A stretch of 6,098 bases of DNA, from contig JAUQQI010000252.1 of assembly GCA_030549955.1 (NCBI GenBank), positions 1-6,098 of the forward strand, read 5' to 3'. The DNA comes from Chloroflexota bacterium (GTDB taxonomy: Bacteria > Chloroflexota > Dehalococcoidia > JAUQQI01). Below the pieces are notes generated by a model. The model worked only from the letters and a program-made list of their open reading frames with translations. It was not told the DNA's origin and ran no database searches. Positions 1-5,604 of the stretch are shown in pieces; positions within the stretch are counted from its first letter, which is position 1, and the number at the start of each line of letters is the position of its first letter. The position numbers were made by a program, and so were the translations under genes.

Positions 1-653
1 GCCCGGAGACCGTACTTTCGGACGCCGGCCAGGAGCTGCAGCTGGCAACCCGGGTTGGCCGTCACAATGAGGTCAGCACCCGTCCGCCGAACCGCCGCCA
101 TCTTCTCGTCAAGAATCCGCTGGGAGAGCTCGGGCTGGACAACGGAATAGACCCCGGCGCTGCCGCAGCAGAGGTCAGCCCCCCGCATCTCGACGAATTC
201 GATCCCCGGTATCGACCGGATAATCTGCCGGGGCTCCGACCGGATCCGCTGGGCGTGCACCAGGTGGCAGGGGTCCTGGTAGGTAACCCGGCCCGAAAGG
301 GTGGCCGTTGGCGGCCGGAACCCGAACTTGACCAGGAACTCGTTTACATCGAGCACCCTTGCCGCAAAGGCTTCAGCCCGCCCCCTCCACCCGGGCTCAA
401 CCTCGCTGAAAAGCTCACCGTATTCTTTCATGGCCGCACAGCAGCCGGCCGAATTCACCACGACGTAGTCGACCCCGGCCGCCTCAAAAACCTCGATATT
501 GCGCTTCGCCATCCGGCGGGCGACCTCGCGCTCGCCGTTGTGGATGTTCAGGGCCCCGCAACAACCCTGGGTCCGGGGGGTAACCACCTCACAGCCGTTT
601 TCGGCAAGCACCCGGACCGTCGCCCAGTTGGTCCCGGCGAAGACGATGGGCAT
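1..653 (-). CDS. glcF: Glycolate oxidase iron-sulfur subunit GlcF, C-terminal part with two CCG domains (runs off the left edge)
   Basis: From the ATG at 653 the minus strand is open for 217 codons to the window edge, in the same frame as the N-terminal glcF part. Two cysteine-rich (CCG, PF02754-type) domains are seen. The first has TQGCCGALNIHNGE (28-41) and VVNSAGCCAAMKEYG (65-79); the second has DPCHL (127-131), ADLCCGSAGVYS (159-170) and TANPGCQLQL (198-207). These motifs are typical of GlcF and of the HdrB, GlpC and LutA families, where CCG cysteines bind an iron-sulfur cluster. The first Cys expected for the first domain is missing from this reading frame because a TGA stands at that codon (659-657). 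Coding quality is high and no other stop is seen, so decay, if any, is recent. Start choice is forced by the TGA; the site before ATG 653 is weak (AGG about 8 bases upstream), so expression would depend on re-initiation 9 bases after the TAG stop, or on readthrough. The last residues of GlcF and the true stop lie outside the window. Confidence 0.75.
   Translation of the reverse strand, partial: MPIVFAGTNWATVRVLAENGCEVVTPRTQGCCGALNIHNGEREVARRMAKRNIEVFEAAGVDYVVVNSAGCCAAMKEYGELFSEVEPGWRGRAEAFAARVLDVNEFLVKFGFRPPTATLSGRVTYQDPCHLVHAQRIRSEPRQIIRSIPGIEFVEMRGADLCCGSAGVYSVVQPELSQRILDEKMAAVRRTGADLIVTANPGCQLQLLAGVRKYGLR
618..645 (-). other. Bulged hairpin just downstream of the glcF TGA (SECIS-like geometry)
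   Basis: On the minus strand CGTC (645-642) can pair with GACG (621-618), and after a TTC bulge GCC (638-636) pairs with GGC (624-622), leaving an 11-base loop that begins GGG. The stem starts 11 bases after the TGA and the loop starts 21 bases after it, similar to the layout of the upper hairpin of the E. coli fdhF SECIS. Hairpins of this size are common in GC-rich coding sequence, so this is only suggestive. Confidence 0.25.
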
Positions 654-656
654 GAT

Positions 657-665
657 TCATGCCTA
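657..665 (-). other. In-frame stop pair TAG-GCA-TGA interrupting glcF
   Basis: On the minus strand, CTT is followed by TAG (665-663), GCA (662-660) and TGA (659-657), then ATC ATG CCC. Both flanks are in one frame and read as GlcF: RFRVGLL before and IMPIVFAGTN after. The family normally has an AGC tripeptide here, so the three codons occupy the exact place of Ala, Gly and Cys with no net length change. Confidence 0.9.
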
Positions 666-1226
666 AAGCAGGCCAACCCGGAACCGGCGCCCGCCCCGGG
701 CCGGAACCACCTCCGGGGGGTCGAAGAACCGGTCCGGGAGGGTCGGCATCAAGCTGTGGACCTCCCGGAGGCCGCCAGGCAGAAGCCTTTCGACCAGACG
801 GGCCAGGCCGCTCCGCTGGTAAAGGCGCAGGAGCCGGGCCAGGAACCGGAGCCGGCCTGGATCGGGAAACAGCTGCTTGAAGGCCAGCCAGTAAAAGAGC
901 CGCTTGCGGACAGGACCCGGATGGTGGCGCATGACCTGGACCCGCACCCGCTCGATAATCCGTCCGTACGGGACACCGGACGGGCAAACAGCCTCGCAGG
1001 TCCGGCAGGCAAGGCAGTAGTCCCAGTGCTCGATAACGTCGTCGTTAAGTTCGAGCCGACCCTCCGCCACCGCCCGGGCCAGGTAGATTCGGCCCCGGGG
1101 CGACTCGGGTTCGAGCCGGGTCACCCGGTAGGTCGGACAGTAGTTAAGACACAGCCCGCAATGGACGCACCGAATCAGGTCCTCCATGAGGGGCTGTTCG
1201 GGTCCGGCGAAAGTTTTCCGGGTCAT
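663..1226 (-). CDS. glcF: Glycolate oxidase iron-sulfur subunit GlcF, N-terminal part (ends at an in-frame TAG)
   Basis: Predicted 187-residue protein equal to the N-terminal half of GlcF, which is normally about 400-430 residues. It carries two complete bacterial ferredoxin motifs for two [4Fe-4S] clusters: C20-x2-C23-x2-C26-x3-C30-P and C71-x2-C74-x2-C77-x3-C81-P, with the SPRGRIYLARA segment (42-52) between them as usual for the GlcF/GlpC/LutA group. An Arg/Leu-rich helical linker (about 95-170) follows, and the protein stops after RFRVGLL, just where the first CCG domain normally begins with an AGC motif. The rest of GlcF continues in the same frame from 653 after two stops (TAG at 665-663, TGA at 659-657). 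The start is the ATG at 1226, with a Shine-Dalgarno overlapping the glcE stop. In the intact complex this subunit accepts electrons from GlcD/GlcE. Whether this half alone is a working product, half of a split subunit, or the remains of a broken gene cannot be decided from the sequence. Confidence 0.85.
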   Translation of the reverse strand: MTRKTFAGPEQPLMEDLIRCVHCGLCLNYCPTYRVTRLEPESPRGRIYLARAVAEGRLELNDDVIEHWDYCLACRTCEAVCPSGVPYGRIIERVRVQVMRHHPGPVRKRLFYWLAFKQLFPDPGRLRFLARLLRLYQRSGLARLVERLLPGGLREVHSLMPTLPDRFFDPPEVVPARGGRRFRVGLL

Positions 1227-1232
1227 CTTGAA

Positions 1233-1236
1233 CCTC
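1233..1236 (-). promoter_or_regulatory. Ribosome binding site deciding the glcF start
   Basis: GAGG at 1236-1233 overlaps the glcE TGA and lies 6 bases before the ATG at 1226 (spacer TTCAAG). This favours ATG 1226 over the in-frame TTG at 1238, which would have no site at a proper distance. Confidence 0.65.
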
Positions 1237-2542
1237 AAATTCCGCCGACGAAGCGGCCGGGATTCAATATACCTTTCGGGTCGAATTCGGCCTTAAGCCT
1301 TCGCATGAGCTCAAGCTCGGGGCCCAGGGGTCCCCAGACGTCGACGGCGGCCTTAAATTCCGGCCCGGCCCGCTCGACGACCAGGTATCCGCCAAGCCGC
1401 CGTGCCAGCTCACGGGCGGCGTCGACCGCCGCGGCAAGGGTCTGGTTCCCCGGCCCTTCCAGGTAGCCGTAGGCTAGCCCAACCCCGGCCCGGACCACCC
1501 ATCCCCAGCCCACCCCCCGCCCCCTGAAGTCGGCCACTGCGGCCGCCAGAAACTCCGGGACATGAGTCGGCAGCATGCCGGCCCGGACCACCACCCCGAC
1601 GCCCGACCCGGCCTGCCAGCTAACCGGCAGGTCCCGGAGGGCCGGCCAGAAGGTCTCCTCGGCGTCGGATAGGCCCCCGGCCTCGCCCCCGGCCGCCTCG
1701 AAAATCCCGCACGTTTCCCGGACCTGCCGCTCCACCGCCGGCCCGTAGCCGGCGTAGCGGGCGTAAAGACGCCACCCGTCGGCCGGAAAAGCTGGCCCAA
1801 GGGTCCCGCCAAGGAGCTCCAGCGAGACCGGCTCGAAGACGCTGGCCCGGAGCCGCCAGACCGCATCCCAGGCCGCCTCCGGGCTTCCAAAGTGTCCAAC
1901 GGCCGTTCCCCAGGCCTGGGGTTTCGGATAGACCTTGAAGGCCACCTCGACAATGACGCCGACGGTGCCGAGGGACCCGATGAAGAGCTTGTTCAGGTCA
2001 TAGCCGGCGACATTTTTTACGACCTTGCCCCCGCTCTTAATCAGCGTGCCGTCGGCCAGGACCGTCTTCGTACCGATGACGATGTCCCGGGCGGTGCCGT
2101 AGCCGAGGCGCAGGGGGCCACTCTGATTCGTGGCCAGGATGCCCCCAATGGTTGCCAGGTCCGGACGGGGCGGGTCCAGGGGCAGAAACTGGTTGTTCTG
2201 GCCGAGAATCTCCTGGACCCGGGCGAGCGTAAGACCCGCCTCCAGGACAGCCGTGAGGTCGGCCGGCTCGTACTCGACGACCCGGTTGAGGCCGGTGGTT
2301 ACCACCACAAGGTCGAGCCGCCGGGGCGGATTTCCCAGGTGGGCATAAACCCCACCACCTCGGGGGCTGACGGCCAGCTCCCGGTCCCAGGCAAGCCTGA
2401 GGAGCGCCGAGACTTCTTCCCGGCTGGCCGGCAAGACGACGGCCATCGGCTGGTGGCCGTCCACAGCCACCTCCGGTCCGGCCGGCCGGACCTCCACACC
2501 GGGAAGGAGGGTTTCGAAGTCCTTTATTGAGACCTGCCCCAT
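1235..2542 (-). CDS. glcE: Glycolate oxidase/dehydrogenase FAD-binding subunit GlcE
   Basis: Predicted 435-residue second flavoprotein subunit of the GlcDEF complex. The start is placed at the ATG at 2542, which shares one base with the glcD TGA (TGATG); the frame is open further up but only antiparallels glcD. The FAD_binding_4 domain is clear: PASREEVSALLRLA (38-51), PRGGGVYAHLGNPPR (60-74) in place of the GlcD pyrophosphate loop, the GlcE-type block at 128-150 with ATIGGILATNQSGPLRLGYG, then GGKVVKNVAGYDLNKLFIGS (171-190) and LGTVGVIVEVAFKVYPKP (191-208). It ends with LKAEFDPKGILNPGRF, like GlcD. It is longer than E. coli GlcE (about 350 residues) because of a fuller C-terminal region (about 210-410), as in many non-enterobacterial homologues. 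No independent ribosome site is visible, so translation probably depends on glcD. GlcE is required for activity in E. coli, but its exact redox role is not settled. Confidence 0.9.
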   Translation of the reverse strand: MGQVSIKDFETLLPGVEVRPAGPEVAVDGHQPMAVVLPASREEVSALLRLAWDRELAVSPRGGGVYAHLGNPPRRLDLVVVTTGLNRVVEYEPADLTAVLEAGLTLARVQEILGQNNQFLPLDPPRPDLATIGGILATNQSGPLRLGYGTARDIVIGTKTVLADGTLIKSGGKVVKNVAGYDLNKLFIGSLGTVGVIVEVAFKVYPKPQAWGTAVGHFGSPEAAWDAVWRLRASVFEPVSLELLGGTLGPAFPADGWRLYARYAGYGPAVERQVRETCGIFEAAGGEAGGLSDAEETFWPALRDLPVSWQAGSGVGVVVRAGMLPTHVPEFLAAAVADFRGRGVGWGWVVRAGVGLAYGYLEGPGNQTLAAAVDAARELARRLGGYLVVERAGPEFKAAVDVWGPLGPELELMRRLKAEFDPKGILNPGRFVGGI

Positions 2543-3996
2543 CACACCAGCGGGATCCCGAGTTTTTCGGCCCTTTCGACAACGTCGCCGCTCAGCTCGA
2601 CGCACGACTTTGTGGTCGGGAAGACCTTCCCAGGATTGAGCAGCTCTTTCGGGTTAAAGCACCGTTTCAGCCGGGCCATCGCGTCCAGGTCGGCCTCGCT
2701 GAAGAGCCAGGGCATCCAGTTCTGCTTTTCGACGCCGACCCCGTGCTCCCCGGTAATCGTTCCGCCAGCGTCGACGCAGTCTTTAAGGATAGCCGCGGCG
2801 CATTCCAGGACCCGCTCCGTTGCCCCCGGCTCCCGCTCGTCGAACAGGATGCACGGGTGCAGGTTCCCGTCGCCGGCGTGGAAGACATTCGCAATCCGGA
2901 AGCCGTACTTCCGGCCGTGCTCGGCCACCCGCCGCAGAATCCAGGGGAGTTTCGTCCGCGGAACCACCCCGTCCTGGAGGCAATAATTTGGGGCGAGCCG
3001 GCCGAGGGCGCCGAGGGCGCCCTTCCGTCCGGCCCAGAGCCGCTCCCGGGCCTCCAGGGTCTCAGCCTCCCGGATTTCCCGGGCCCGGTGGAACTGGCAG
3101 ACCTGGCGGACCAACTCCGACTGGACATCCACCGACTCCCGCAGGCCCTCGACCTCGATGAGGAGGACCGCCTCGGCCTCGGGCGGGTAGCCGGCCTTGA
3201 CGGCGGGCTCGACGGCCTCAATAGTAAGCTTGTCCATCATCTCCAGGGCGGCCGGGACGATGCCGTGGGCGATAACGTCCGAGACGGTCTCCGACGCGTC
3301 GTCGAGCCGGTCGAAGATGGCCAGAAATGTCCGGACGGCCTCCGGCTGGCGCATGAGCCTTAGCCACGCCCGGGTGAAAATGGCCAGGGTTCCCTCCGAG
3401 CCGGTCAAAAGACCCGTCAGGTCGTAGCCCGGCCGGTCGGGGGCCGGCCCGCCCACGTGGAGCATGTTTCCATCCGGCAGGACGATGTCGAGGGCCAGGA
3501 CATGGTTGGTCGTCACCCCGTAGGCCAGGCAGTGGGGCCCGCCCGAGTTTTCGGCCACGTTGCCCCCGATGGTGCAGGCCTTCTGGCTTGACGGGTCGGG
3601 GGCGTAATAATACCCGTCGGGGGCGACCTCTTCGGTGACGGTGACGTTGATGACCCCAGGTTCGACCACCGCGACCCGGTTCGGGTAATCGACCTGCTGG
3701 ATCCGGTTCATCCGGGTCAGGACGACGAGCACCCCGCCCCTGACCGGGATTGCCCCGCCGCTCAGACCGGTTCCGGCGCCCCGGGCAACAAAGGGCACCC
3801 CGTAGCGGTTGCAGACCCGCACTACTCCGGCAACCTGCTCGGCTGTTTGCGGGAAGACGACGAAATCGGGCCGGGCCCGATCCAGGGCCCCGTCGTACTC
3901 ATAAACGGCAAGCTCGTCAGGGTCGTACAGGACAGCCTCCGGGCCGACCACCTCCCGAAGGGCACTCAGCAGCGAGCCATTTCCCGTTGCGGCCAT
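2542..3996 (-). CDS. glcD: Glycolate oxidase/dehydrogenase FAD-binding subunit GlcD
   Basis: Predicted 484 residues, close to the usual GlcD length of about 480-500. It is the catalytic flavoprotein of the GlcDEF complex, oxidising glycolate (possibly D-lactate or another 2-hydroxy acid) to the 2-oxo acid in the cytoplasm. The N-terminal FAD_binding_4 (PCMH/VAO-type) domain contains the pyrophosphate loop RGAGTGLSGGAIP (72-84), TIGGNVAENSGGPHCLAYG (142-160) and GYDLTGLLTGSEGTLAIFT (190-208). The C-terminal FAD-linked oxidase domain shows FHAGDGNLHP (372-381), with the metal/substrate-site His residues, GEHGVG (416-421), and the family ending FNPKELLNPGKVFP (447-460). There is no signal peptide. 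The ATG follows a strong Shine-Dalgarno and the promoter described at 4033-4061, so this is the first gene of its operon; its stop overlaps glcE as TGATG. The GlcD and D-lactate dehydrogenase families are alike in sequence; adjacency to glcE and glcF supports glycolate. Confidence 0.93.
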   Translation of the reverse strand: MAATGNGSLLSALREVVGPEAVLYDPDELAVYEYDGALDRARPDFVVFPQTAEQVAGVVRVCNRYGVPFVARGAGTGLSGGAIPVRGGVLVVLTRMNRIQQVDYPNRVAVVEPGVINVTVTEEVAPDGYYYAPDPSSQKACTIGGNVAENSGGPHCLAYGVTTNHVLALDIVLPDGNMLHVGGPAPDRPGYDLTGLLTGSEGTLAIFTRAWLRLMRQPEAVRTFLAIFDRLDDASETVSDVIAHGIVPAALEMMDKLTIEAVEPAVKAGYPPEAEAVLLIEVEGLRESVDVQSELVRQVCQFHRAREIREAETLEARERLWAGRKGALGALGRLAPNYCLQDGVVPRTKLPWILRRVAEHGRKYGFRIANVFHAGDGNLHPCILFDEREPGATERVLECAAAILKDCVDAGGTITGEHGVGVEKQNWMPWLFSEADLDAMARLKRCFNPKELLNPGKVFPTTKSCVELSGDVVERAEKLGIPLV

Positions 3997-4002
3997 CGGT
4001 TT

Positions 4003-4007
4003 CCTCC
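4003..4007 (-). promoter_or_regulatory. Ribosome binding site of glcD
   Basis: GGAGG ends 6 bases before the ATG at 3996 (spacer AAACCG). It is the strongest Shine-Dalgarno in the window and fixes the glcD start, as expected for the first gene of a transcript. Confidence 0.85.
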
Positions 4008-4027
4008 CCCGGCATTCTGCCCCGGCA
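4007..4027 (-). repeat. Short direct repeat TGCCGGGG in the glcD leader
   Basis: The minus strand has TGCCGGGG at 4027-4020 and again at 4014-4007, a 13-base period, between the likely transcription start and the Shine-Dalgarno. The first copy extends to TGCCGGGGCA, with TGCC/GGCA inverted arms. It might be an operator for a repressor acting just downstream of the promoter, but in such GC-rich sequence an 8-base repeat can arise by chance. Confidence 0.3.
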
Positions 4028-4032
4028 CTAGC

Positions 4033-4061
4033 ATTATAGCCCCCTCCCTAGACCATGTCGA
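4033..4061 (-). promoter_or_regulatory. Housekeeping sigma-70/sigma-A-type promoter for glcDEF
   Basis: Reading the minus strand, a TCGACA box (4061-4056, 5 of 6 to TTGACA) is followed by exactly 17 bases and then a perfect TATAAT (4038-4033). The -35 lies within the last codons of the kinase gene, and the TAG stop of that gene falls in the spacer. Transcription would start around 4029-4026, giving a leader of about 30 nt before glcD. In DNA this GC-rich a full TATAAT with correct spacing in the only sizeable intergenic gap is unlikely to be chance. It implies that glcDEF can be transcribed independently of the upstream glycan genes. Confidence 0.8.
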
Positions 4062-5028
4062 GGAGTTCGGCGGCGGTCGGGGCGTAGTTGCCGATCCGCC
4101 GGACCACCAGCCCCGCCGCCCGGTTCGCCAGGTCCGCGGCCTGCCAGGGGTCCGCCCCGGCGACCAGGGCCAGCGTGAGCACCGCAATGACCGTGTCGCC
4201 GGCTCCGGTCACGTCGAAGACCTCAGAAACGTTCGCCGCCGGGAAGTGCCGGTAGCCGTCCGGGGTTGCGACCGAAAGGCCCTCGGCGCCGCGGGTCACC
4301 ACCATAACCCCGGCCCTGAGCCGGCCCAGGAGCTCGAAAAGGCCCGCCCGGAAAGACCCCTCATCCGTAAGCGGCCGGCCGAGGGCAGCTTCGGCCTCAG
4401 CCTGGTTGCACCGCACCAGGGTGTAGCCGGCAAACCGTTCAAGACCCCCCTGAGAATCGACCGTAACCGGCCGGCCGGCCGCCCGGGCCGCGGCCAGAAC
4501 CGTGCGGGCAACCGCCTCGTCCACCACCCCAAGCCGGTAGTCCGAAACCAGGATCGCGTCGGCCCCGGCGGCGAGGCCGGCGGCCGCCTCAAGGAGTCGT
4601 TCCCGGACCGGCGGTGCCAGGGGCTGCCGGTCGACCCGGTCAAGGCGGGCAACCTGCTGAGGGAACCGGAGGATTCCTTCGGCCAGGACCCGGGTTTTGA
4701 GGGTTGTGGTCCGGCCGGGGTCAATCACGAGGCCGCAGACGTCAATCCCGGCCCCGGCCAGCAGGGTTTTAAGGGTTGCCCCCGCCTCGTCGTCCCCAAC
4801 CACCCCAACGATGGCAGCCCGGCCCCCAAGCCGAACGATGTTGAGGGCCGGGTTTGCGCCCGCCCCCGGGACCACCTGCCGCCGGGTGAATTCCAGAACC
4901 GGGACCGGTGCTTCCCGGCTCAGCCGGACAGGTCGCCCGAACTGGTACTCGTCGAGGCAGACATCCCCGACAACGAGCACCTTCCGTCCGGCCCAGGCTT
5001 TGATGATGGTCCCCAGGGCGGACCCCAT
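4048..5028 (-). CDS. PfkB-family carbohydrate kinase, HldE/RfaE N-domain type (probable D-glycero-beta-D-manno-heptose-7-phosphate kinase)
   Basis: Predicted 326-residue soluble kinase. It would phosphorylate heptose 7-phosphate at C1 with ATP, a step in making nucleotide-activated heptose. Features in order: VLVVGDVCLDEYQFG (17-31), the RfaE-like opening strand; REAPVPVLEF (38-47), characteristic of this subfamily; PGAGANPALNI (54-64), matching the usual PGGAANVALNI with two changes; GVVGDDEAG (75-83); LARLDR-like segment near 127-131; VSDYRLGVV (161-169); NQAEAEAALG (208-217), the N-x2-E motif; and DVTGAGDT (272-279), the PfkB signature with D278 as catalytic base. The length equals the kinase half of E. 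coli HldE; the cytidylyltransferase-type second half is absent, so another protein must supply that activity. Start ATG lies 3 bases past the upstream stop with only a weak Shine-Dalgarno, so coupling is likely. Alternative: another PfkB sugar kinase such as a heptose or ribose relative; the REAPVPV and SDY motifs favour heptose. Confidence 0.85.
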   Translation of the reverse strand: MGSALGTIIKAWAGRKVLVVGDVCLDEYQFGRPVRLSREAPVPVLEFTRRQVVPGAGANPALNIVRLGGRAAIVGVVGDDEAGATLKTLLAGAGIDVCGLVIDPGRTTTLKTRVLAEGILRFPQQVARLDRVDRQPLAPPVRERLLEAAAGLAAGADAILVSDYRLGVVDEAVARTVLAAARAAGRPVTVDSQGGLERFAGYTLVRCNQAEAEAALGRPLTDEGSFRAGLFELLGRLRAGVMVVTRGAEGLSVATPDGYRHFPAANVSEVFDVTGAGDTVIAVLTLALVAGADPWQAADLANRAAGLVVRRIGNYAPTAAELLDMV

Positions 5029-5031
5029 AGG

Positions 5032-5604
5032 TCAGCGCACCCGGCTCACGGCCAGAACAACGGCCAGGATGACCGTGATGAGGGCAAACGGGTTCAGAAG
5101 CAGACCGAAAAGGGTGGGCAGGACCGACACCATCGGAGCCAGCGGCTCGATGGGCCGGCCGGCCTGGAGCTGGGCGAGCCAGACCCGAAAGCCCGCTGCC
5201 GTTAAAAACCCAAGGACCAGGCTTAGCCCGGCGACCACGCCGAGCACCGTCGCCCGCTTTCGGTTAAAGGCCAGGGCGATGGCCTCCCCAACCACGTAGC
5301 CGAGTCCAAGGCCGACGAGGATCCCGAAGAACCCGAACCGGCCGGCCAGAGGTAAGAGGAGCGCCCAGCCGAAGCCGCTCAGGAGGATGGCCCCGACCCC
5401 GACCGGTATGAGCTTTAGGTAGCCCTGGGAGCCCAGTTCAAAGGTCGGGAGCCGCCGGGGCCGGGCACAGTCCCGACAGCGGGCGCCAACCGGGGTCTGA
5501 ACCAGGCAGCGGGGGCAGATTGGCCGACCGCACCGGCCGCACCGGAGGTAAGTTTCGACAGCCGGGTGGGTTGCACACCGGAGGGGCTGGGGCTCGGCCG
5601 CCAT
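5032..5604 (-). CDS. Small membrane protein with N-terminal B-box-type zinc finger
   Basis: Predicted 190-residue protein of unknown function. The ATG at 5604 is chosen because it overlaps the stop of the upstream glycosyltransferase gene as TGATG; the frame is open further upstream, but that part is only the antiframe of the GT9 gene. A GTG directly before the ATG is an equally coupled alternative. The N-terminus has paired zinc ligands C10-x2-H13, C22-x2-C25, C30-x2-C33 and C43-x2-C46, including GRCGRPICPRC. This is the bacterial B-box/zinc-ribbon pattern often fused to membrane domains such as rhomboid. A basic stretch (RPRR, 48-51) is followed by hydrophobic segments at about 64-87, 91-113, 119-137 and 158-186, suggesting about four membrane helices with the finger probably cytosolic. 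No rhomboid GxSG or other catalytic motif is seen. The position between two sugar-pathway genes suggests, but does not prove, a role in surface glycan biogenesis. Confidence 0.8.
   Translation of the reverse strand: MAAEPQPLRCATHPAVETYLRCGRCGRPICPRCLVQTPVGARCRDCARPRRLPTFELGSQGYLKLIPVGVGAILLSGFGWALLLPLAGRFGFFGILVGLGLGYVVGEAIALAFNRKRATVLGVVAGLSLVLGFLTAAGFRVWLAQLQAGRPIEPLAPMVSVLPTLFGLLLNPFALITVILAVVLAVSRVR

Noticed and set aside
589..660. Alternative frame continuing past the glcF stop (ATG at 660, or the longer 589-987 frame)
   Set aside because: Its translation (NHAHRLRRDQ...) does not match GlcF, whereas the frame from 653 gives the full CCG domains.
255..1466. Long plus-strand open frame of 403 codons
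   Set aside because: It is antisense to both glcF parts and the end of glcE, which have clear motifs. Its translation has no recognisable family.
2543..2605. N-terminal extension of GlcE by 21 codons
   Set aside because: It is Arg-rich shadow of the glcD 3' end. The TGATG overlap at 2542-2544 gives a standard coupled start.
2527..3363. Plus-strand open frame of 278 codons
   Set aside because: It is the antiframe of glcD, with no motif and no ribosome site.
3997..4047. Intrinsic terminator between the kinase gene and glcD
   Set aside because: No stable stem followed by a T run is present on the minus strand; the gap holds promoter and leader elements instead.
3847..5205. Long plus-strand open frame of 452 codons
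   Set aside because: It runs antisense through the well-supported kinase gene and into glcD and the zinc-finger gene. The translation is low-complexity, rich in Pro, Gly, Arg and His, and shows no domain; it is typical of GC-rich antiframes.
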